7,167 nt of DNA from the NCBI GenBank assembly GCA_964548165.1, contig CAZJQD010000082.1:1-7167 (forward strand), read 5' to 3'. Shown here piece after piece: positions 1-5,284 of this stretch (within the stretch, counting starts at the first letter, position 1; each line of letters starts with the position of its first letter). The notes under the pieces were generated by a model. The model searched no databases. It saw nothing but the letters and a program-made list of their open reading frames with translations, and had not been told where the DNA came from. Source of the stretch: CAZJQD01 sp964548165 [NCBI: uncultured bacterium]. GTDB lineage: Bacteria; UBA8481. The position numbers were made by a program, and so were the translations under genes.

Positions 1-961
<961 letters not shown>

Positions 962-965
962 GATT

Positions 966-970
966 CCTCC
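966..970 (-). promoter_or_regulatory. Shine-Dalgarno of hpt
   Basis: GGAGG on the minus strand, followed by AATC and the ATG at 961. The 4-nt spacing to this ATG is short, while the second in-frame ATG at 955 would be 10 nt away. The site therefore leaves the exact hpt start open by two residues. The 42-nt tilS-hpt gap (962-1003) shows no obvious terminator or promoter. Confidence 0.6.
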
Positions 971-1003
971 GTCCCCGTTCGTCTCACGCTACCCGAGCCC
1001 GGT

Positions 1004-2509
1004 TCAGGCGACAAGGCCGGGGTCGTCCCGATCGCCGAAAGCTTCCACATCCACGGAGCAGACGGTCGCGTCACCCGGCCTCACCCGCGTCGATTCGTCC
1101 TGCCTGAGGCCGACCACCCAGAGCACGCGGTCGCCGCATGTCACGAGCGGCCACCGGTCGCGGTCCCCGGGCGGGATCTTCTCGTCGATGAAGAGATCGT
1201 GCAATTTTCGCGTGCCCGTCATTCCCAACGGCGTCATCCGGTCGCCGTCGCGACGGGTCCGTATCTCCAGCGGCAGGTTCGTGCAGTCTCCGCCGAACCA
1301 GGCCCGGGCCCGCCACGGCCCCTCCCGCTTCGGACGACCACCCGAACCCGCCGTAAGAACCGCAAGCCCAGGCGCGCGCTCAGCCCTGGCGACCGTCACC
1401 TTGAGGCCCAGGGGCGGGATCAGCGTCTCCCCCGGCACGGCCAACGCAAAGACCTCCGAAATCAGACGAACTTCGGGGGGGCGACCTCCGATCACCAGCC
1501 AGGAACCCGATTCTTCGTCTTCCACCCAGGCACAGGCTCCTCCCGCAAGATCCACGCGCGAGCGCGATACGAGAACGCCGCGCACCGCCGCGACCGTCTC
1601 GCGGGTCACGGGCGCGCCCGCTTCCTCGAGGAGCGCGATGAAGACCCGGGCCGCCAGGGACGGCGGCAATCGGGCCACGTCCTGGACCATTCGCCGGCGT
1701 GAGCCGGCCCCCGCGATCCAGTGCGCAACCTCCGCCTCCACGAGCGTGCCAAAGTAATCCTCATCTTCTCTCAGGATCGAGGCGGTGCGGCAGAGCGAGG
1801 CCACGAGATCTCCGGCCGCATGCTCGCGCAGGAAGGGAAGCACCTGGTGACGAATGCGATTGCGGGTGAAGACCGGATTGCGGTTCGTCGCATCCTCGCG
1901 CCACTCGATCTCTCCCTGGCGCGCGCACTGTTCGAGATCGGCGCGGCGTTCAGAGAGCAGGGGTCTGAGCAGGCGGTAACCGTCCCGCTCGATGATCGGC
2001 GCCATTCCCGCAAGTCCGCGCCTCCCGGAACCTCGGAGGAGCCGGGCCAGCACCGTCTCCGCCTGGTCCTCGGCCGTGTGCGCCACGGTGATCGCGTCCA
2101 GCTTGAGAAGCGCCGCGGCCCGGGCGAAGAACCGGTAGCGCGCCGAACGGGCCTCGTCTTCGCTGACCACGCCAGAAGTTCCTGCCCGAGATTCCAGGCG
2201 CGCGTCACCGGCCCGCTCCCATCGCTCGACGTGGCACTCGAGCCCGCGCCTTTCGGCGAGCGCCTGGACGAACGCCGCATCCTCCGCCGACTCGGTTCGA
2301 AGCGCGTGATCAAAGTGAAGAACCACGAGCGTTGTTTCGGCCGGCGGTGACTGGAGGATCAGATCAAGGAGCACGACGGAATCGAGACCCCCGGACACGG
2401 CCACGCCCAACCGCCATGGGCCCGCCGCCGACCTCTCCGGGACGGCCTGCGATTCACCCCGCAAGGCGCTCTCCAGGAATCCCCGCACCCGCTCCGCCAG
2501 GCCCGCCAT
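1004..2509 (-). CDS. tilS: tRNA(Ile)-lysidine synthetase TilS
   Basis: TilS attaches lysine to the wobble cytidine (C34) of the tRNA-Ile with CAU anticodon, using ATP, so that the tRNA reads AUA as Ile rather than AUG as Met. It is normally essential. The 501-residue product has the PP-loop ATP-pyrophosphatase motif SGGLDS at 39-44, the HFDHALR element at 65-71, AHTAEDQAET at 143-152 and RPLL at 182-185. DATNRNPVFTRNRIRH at 206-221 is the family signature of the N-terminal domain. A less conserved middle region follows, then the TilS C-terminal domain from about 415 (RRDGDRMTPLGMTGTRKLHDLFIDEKIP spans 419-446). E. coli TilS has about 430 residues and B. subtilis about 470, so this one is slightly long. 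The ATG at 2509 gives a normal spacing of about 38 residues before the PP-loop. The frame stays open further upstream without any convincing start or Shine-Dalgarno. It heads the tilS-hpt-katG run and diverges from ygeY. Confidence 0.94.
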   Translation of the reverse strand: MAGLAERVRGFLESALRGESQAVPERSAAGPWRLGVAVSGGLDSVVLLDLILQSPPAETTLVVLHFDHALRTESAEDAAFVQALAERRGLECHVERWERAGDARLESRAGTSGVVSEDEARSARYRFFARAAALLKLDAITVAHTAEDQAETVLARLLRGSGRRGLAGMAPIIERDGYRLLRPLLSERRADLEQCARQGEIEWREDATNRNPVFTRNRIRHQVLPFLREHAAGDLVASLCRTASILREDEDYFGTLVEAEVAHWIAGAGSRRRMVQDVARLPPSLAARVFIALLEEAGAPVTRETVAAVRGVLVSRSRVDLAGGACAWVEDEESGSWLVIGGRPPEVRLISEVFALAVPGETLIPPLGLKVTVARAERAPGLAVLTAGSGGRPKREGPWRARAWFGGDCTNLPLEIRTRRDGDRMTPLGMTGTRKLHDLFIDEKIPPGDRDRWPLVTCGDRVLWVVGLRQDESTRVRPGDATVCSVDVEAFGDRDDPGLVA

Positions 2510-2515
2510 GAACGC

Positions 2516-2521
2516 ATTATC
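2516..2521 (-). promoter_or_regulatory. Candidate -10 box for tilS
   Basis: Read on the minus strand, GATAAT matches TATAAT at five of six positions and ends six bases before the tilS ATG. A start site about seven bases downstream would coincide with the ATG, giving a leaderless mRNA. That would fit the absence of a Shine-Dalgarno here. There is no recognisable -35 element. Confidence 0.22.
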
Positions 2522-2544
2522 GCCTAGGCCCGCAGAACGAGGGC

Positions 2545-2566
2545 GGGAAAATTCCCCTTTTTTCCC
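2545..2566. repeat. 7-bp inverted repeat, possible operator in the divergent promoter region
   Basis: GGGAAAA (2545-2551) and TTTTCCC (2560-2566) are perfect inverted copies separated by 8 nt. The right arm lies within the C4-T6-C4 mirror tract. It sits 14 nt upstream of the TATAGT at 2580, where a regulator of ygeY could act, and about 40 nt upstream of the tilS start. It is not followed by a T-tract on either strand, so it does not look like a terminator. The symmetry is partly a by-product of low-complexity runs, so an operator role is only a possibility. Confidence 0.3.
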
Positions 2567-2579
2567 CTCCACCGTGCGA

Positions 2580-2585
2580 TATAGT
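2580..2585 (+). promoter_or_regulatory. Candidate -10 box for ygeY-ygeW
   Basis: TATAGT matches the sigma-70-type TATAAT at five of six positions and stands out in GC-rich surroundings. At 16-17 nt upstream there is only a T-run (2558-2563), a poor match to TTGACA. If used, transcription would start near 2592 and give a leader of about 100 nt before the ygeY ATG. The call rests on the -10 alone. Confidence 0.3.
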
Positions 2586-2675
2586 GACCGGCTCCCCTTT
2601 CCTTGAACAGGAATGGAGCATGCACCGGCGGCACCTACGCACTCCCTTCGCCCTACGACGCCAAGGCCGGTCCAC

Positions 2676-2682
2676 TTGGAGG
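2676..2682 (+). promoter_or_regulatory. Shine-Dalgarno that fixes the ygeY start
   Basis: TTGGAGG precedes the ATG at 2693 by 10 nt. The same frame is open back to a TTG at 2603, but that start has no ribosome-binding site. It would also add about 30 residues (rich in G, A and P) not expected for the M20 family. This site is why the ATG at 2693 was preferred. Confidence 0.7.
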
Positions 2683-2692
2683 TTTTCTCATC

Positions 2693-4021
2693 ATGATCGA
2701 TCGGAAGAAACTGGCAGCAGCGGCCGAGGCGGAGCGCGAGAATTGCGCGCGTTTCCTCATGGATCTCTGCCGCATCCCCGCCACCTCGAACCAGGAAGGC
2801 CCCGTCGTCGAGAGGGTCCGGCAGGAGATGAAGAAGGTCGGCTTCGACGAGATCAAGATCGACAAGTACGGCAACATCCTCGGTCGCATCGGCAAGGGCA
2901 AGCGCCACATCGCCTTCGACTCGCACCTCGACACCGTCGGCGTCGGCGACCGCGCCGAGTGGAAGAAGATCGGCCATGACCCCTTCAAGGGCAAGCGCGC
3001 CAAGATGGACATGAGCAAGTACTCGGACGCCTACCCCGCGGACGCGACCGGCAAGGGCCCGCGCGACGTCATCTGGCAGCGCGGCTCGTCCGACCAGCGC
3101 GGCGGCATCGCGGCCATGGTCTACGCCGGCAAGCTCATCAAGAAGCTCGGTCTGGCCGCGGACTGCACCGTCTGGATGGTCGGCTCGATCTGCGAGGAAG
3201 ACTCCGACGGCATCGCCTGGCTCTACCTCCTGAAGGAGAAGGTCTTCAAGCCCGAGGTCGTCGTCGTCTCCGAGCCCACCAACCTCAACATCTACCGCGG
3301 CCACCGCGGGCGCATGGAGATCAAGGTCAAGATCAGCGGCCGCTCCTGCCACGCCTCCGCTCCCGAGCGCGGCGACAACCCGGTCTACAAGGCGATCCCG
3401 TTCATCCAGGAGATCGAGAAGCTCAACCACAAGCTCACCGGCGACAAGTTCCTCGGCAAGGGCACCATTGCCGTCACCAAGATCCAGGAGGACACGCCCT
3501 CGCAGTGCGCGGTGCCGTCCTCGGTCGAGATTCACCTCGACCGCCGGCTCGAAGTGACCGCCACGAAGGAATCGGCCGTCGCCGAGGTCAAGGCCGCGCT
3601 CAAGCGCGCGAAGATCAAGGACGCCGACTGCAAGGTCTGGGTCCCGATCTACGACGTCCCGTCCTGGCGCGGCACCGTCTACCCGATGGAGAACTACTAC
3701 CCGGGCTGGTGCCTCGACAAGGACCACTCGCTCGTGAAGATCTCGGAGGCCACGCACCAGGCCGCCTTCGGCAAGAAGGGCTTCGTCTCGCGCTGGGTCT
3801 TCTCGACGAACGCCACGGCCTCGTGCGGGCTCTGCGGCGTCCCGTCCATCGGCTTCGGCCCGGGCGCCGAGGACAACGCGCACATGGCCATTGAGCACAT
3901 GTGCGTCGACCACCTCGTCGCGGCGATGAAGTTCTACGCGGCCTTCCCCGGCGAGTATTCGGCGGCCGGCGGCCTCAAGCCGTCCGAGAAGAAGTACGTC
4001 GCCCCCAAGAAGAAGAAGTAA
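2693..4021 (+). CDS. ygeY: YgeY-family M20 metallohydrolase (selenium-metabolism/purine-cluster type)
   Basis: This is a 442-residue cytoplasmic M20-type zinc hydrolase (ArgE/DapE/carboxypeptidase superfamily), which cleaves amide bonds. All the expected catalytic positions can be seen. DSHLDTV at 76-82 gives ligand H78 and D80. SSDQRGG at 132-138 gives bridging D134. CEED at 167-170 gives the general base and ligand E168/E169. SEPT at 193-196 gives E194, and AHMAIEH at 396-402 gives H397. The inserted dimerisation domain holds RGHRGRMEIKVKISG and SCHASAPERGDNP, which with SWRGTVYP at 324-331 resemble E. coli YgeY rather than DapE or ArgE. E. coli YgeY is about 400 residues. The extra length here lies in a lysine-rich segment at about 88-128 and in a C-terminal tail ending VAPKKKK. 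The substrate of YgeY proteins is not firmly established; a ureido or diaminopropionate derivative in purine breakdown has been proposed. It is the first gene of a pair with ygeW, 18 nt apart, and its codons end almost always in C or G. Confidence 0.87.
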   Translation: MIDRKKLAAAAEAERENCARFLMDLCRIPATSNQEGPVVERVRQEMKKVGFDEIKIDKYGNILGRIGKGKRHIAFDSHLDTVGVGDRAEWKKIGHDPFKGKRAKMDMSKYSDAYPADATGKGPRDVIWQRGSSDQRGGIAAMVYAGKLIKKLGLAADCTVWMVGSICEEDSDGIAWLYLLKEKVFKPEVVVVSEPTNLNIYRGHRGRMEIKVKISGRSCHASAPERGDNPVYKAIPFIQEIEKLNHKLTGDKFLGKGTIAVTKIQEDTPSQCAVPSSVEIHLDRRLEVTATKESAVAEVKAALKRAKIKDADCKVWVPIYDVPSWRGTVYPMENYYPGWCLDKDHSLVKISEATHQAAFGKKGFVSRWVFSTNATASCGLCGVPSIGFGPGAEDNAHMAIEHMCVDHLVAAMKFYAAFPGEYSAAGGLKPSEKKYVAPKKKK

Positions 4022-4025
4022 GGAA

Positions 4026-4031
4026 AAGGAG
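4026..4031 (+). promoter_or_regulatory. Shine-Dalgarno of ygeW
   Basis: AAGGAG with an 8-nt spacing to the ATG at 4040, inside the 18-nt gap after ygeY. It is a strong, well-placed site, so the second gene should be translated efficiently from the shared transcript. Confidence 0.85.
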
Positions 4032-4039
4032 AGAACATT

Positions 4040-5230
4040 ATGGGAACCATCCTCGATACGCTCTACAAGCTCGGCAACCTCGAGTTCGACCTCTACGGCA
4101 AGGACTTCCTCCTCACCTCGGAGAAGACCCCCGCGGAGCTCGACGCGGTCATCGGCGTCGCCGACGTCCTCAAGCACCTGCACCAGCAGAACATCACCAG
4201 CCGCGTCTTCGACACGGGCCTGGCGATCTCGATCTTCCGCGACCAGTCCACGCGCACCCGCTTCTCGTACGCGTCCGCCACGAACCTCCTGGGCCTCACG
4301 CACCAGGAATTCGAGGAGGGCAAGTCGCAGGTCGCCCACGGCGAGACCGTCCGCGAGACCGCGAACATGATCTCGTTCCTGACGGAAGCCATCGGCATCC
4401 GCGACGACATGTACATCGGCAAGGGCAACACCTACATGCGCGAGGTCGGCGCCTCGCTCGATGACGGCTTCGCCAACGGCGTTCTCCACCAGCGCCCCGC
4501 GATCGTCAACCTCCAGTGCGACATCGACCACCCGACGCAGGCGATGGCCGACCTGGCCGCGCTGAAGGCGTGGGCCGGCGGCGACCTCGAGAACCTCCGC
4601 GGCAAGCGCCTCGCCATGACCTGGGCCTACTCGCCCTCGTACGGCAAGCCGCTCTCGGTCCCCCAGGGCATCATCACCCTGATGACCCGCTACGGCATGG
4701 ACGTCGCTCTCGCCTACCCCGAGGGCTACGACCTCCTGCCGGACACGATCGAGGTCTCCAAGAAGCACGCGAAGGAATCGGGCGGCAAGTTCTCGATCTC
4801 GAACTCGATGGAGGAGGCCTTCCAGGGCGCCGACATCGTCTACCCGAAGTCGTGGGCGCCGTTCGCCGCGATGGAGAAGCGCACCAAGCTCGTCGAGACC
4901 CACGACGACGCCGGCATCAAGGCGCTCGAGAAGGAACTGCTCGCCAACAACGCGAAGTTCAAGAGCTGGGAGTGCGACGAGAAGAAGATGAAGCTGACGA
5001 AGAACGGCGAGGCCCTCTACATGCACTGCCTCCCCGCCGACATCACCGACGTCTCCTGCAAGGAGGGCGAGGTCAGCGCCAAGGTCTTCGAGAAGTACCG
5101 CATCCCGACCTACGTCGAGGCGAGCTACAAGCCGTTCGTCATCGCCGCGATGATCATGACCTCCCGGTTCCGCGACCCCATCGCGGTCCTCGACGGTCTG
5201 TATCGCACCGGCAAGCGCCGCCGCGCGTAA
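4040..5230 (+). CDS. ygeW: YgeW-family knotted carbamoyltransferase
   Basis: This 396-residue protein belongs to the aspartate/ornithine carbamoyltransferase superfamily and is the same length as E. coli YgeW. Carbamoyl-phosphate-binding elements are all present: FRDQSTRTRFSYAS at 66-79 (STRT loop), HGETVRETANM at 100-110, DIDHPTQAMADL at 161-172 (HPTQ) and MHCLPADI at 328-335 (HCLP). MTWAYSPSYGKPLSVPQG at 193-210 and IVYPKSWAP at 266-274 are diagnostic of YgeW and replace the SMG ornithine loop of OTCase. It is therefore not expected to be ArgF. YgeW enzymes are trimeric, have a trefoil knot and have an uncertain substrate. In purine-degrading gene clusters they are thought to work in the phosphorolytic direction on a ureido compound, giving carbamoyl phosphate. 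That would require a carbamate kinase, which is not in this window. It is the second gene of the ygeY operon and is followed by a strong terminator. Confidence 0.93.
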   Translation: MGTILDTLYKLGNLEFDLYGKDFLLTSEKTPAELDAVIGVADVLKHLHQQNITSRVFDTGLAISIFRDQSTRTRFSYASATNLLGLTHQEFEEGKSQVAHGETVRETANMISFLTEAIGIRDDMYIGKGNTYMREVGASLDDGFANGVLHQRPAIVNLQCDIDHPTQAMADLAALKAWAGGDLENLRGKRLAMTWAYSPSYGKPLSVPQGIITLMTRYGMDVALAYPEGYDLLPDTIEVSKKHAKESGGKFSISNSMEEAFQGADIVYPKSWAPFAAMEKRTKLVETHDDAGIKALEKELLANNAKFKSWECDEKKMKLTKNGEALYMHCLPADITDVSCKEGEVSAKVFEKYRIPTYVEASYKPFVIAAMIMTSRFRDPIAVLDGLYRTGKRRRA

Positions 5231-5246
5231 TCTTCAGTCACCGACC

Positions 5247-5279
5247 AGCCGGTCGTCCGCGAGGGCGACCGGCTTTTTT
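5247..5279 (+). terminator. Intrinsic terminator of the ygeY-ygeW operon
   Basis: A 12-bp stem (5247-5258 with 5263-5274; one T-G wobble, the rest Watson-Crick) closes a GCGA tetraloop of the stable GNRA class. It is followed by six T (5274-5279). It begins 16 nt after the ygeW stop. On the minus strand the hairpin lacks a following T-tract, so it should end only rightward transcripts and protect the convergent kinase gene. Confidence 0.93.
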
Positions 5280-5284
5280 CTGCT

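Larger units (their letters stand above)
2510..2692. promoter_or_regulatory. Divergent intergenic region between tilS and ygeY
   Basis: This spacer must carry the promoters for tilS (minus) and ygeY (plus). It is locally less GC-rich around 2545-2585. It holds a 14-nt mirror-symmetric pyrimidine tract of C4-T6-C4 at 2554-2567. It also holds a 7-bp inverted repeat, GGGAAAA at 2545-2551 with TTTTCCC at 2560-2566. A plus-strand TATAGT at 2580-2585 resembles a -10 box, and a minus-strand GATAAT at 2521-2516 lies just before tilS. Neither has a good -35 hexamer at the right spacing. An imperfect hairpin (2591-2595 with 2615-2619, and 2599-2602 with 2610-2613) would fall in the ygeY leader. No convincing small gene is seen here. 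Confidence 0.6.

Noticed and set aside
2545-2570. Terminator at the GGGAAAA/TTTTCCC repeat
   Set aside because: The T residues are inside the stem and loop rather than after it, and no gene ends here on either strand.
2603-2692. Extended N-terminus for ygeY from a TTG at 2603
   Set aside because: It has no ribosome-binding site and adds about 30 residues unlike M20 proteins; the ATG at 2693 has TTGGAGG upstream and begins at the expected family position.
2510-5026. Very long minus-strand open frame (with the tilS part, 1340 codons) lying antisense to ygeY and ygeW
   Set aside because: It is in codon register with the sense genes and is open only because they lack TTA, CTA and TCA codons. 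Its translation is low-complexity (L, V, D, R, A and E runs) with no family motif. Only the part from 2509 to 1004 is a real gene (tilS).
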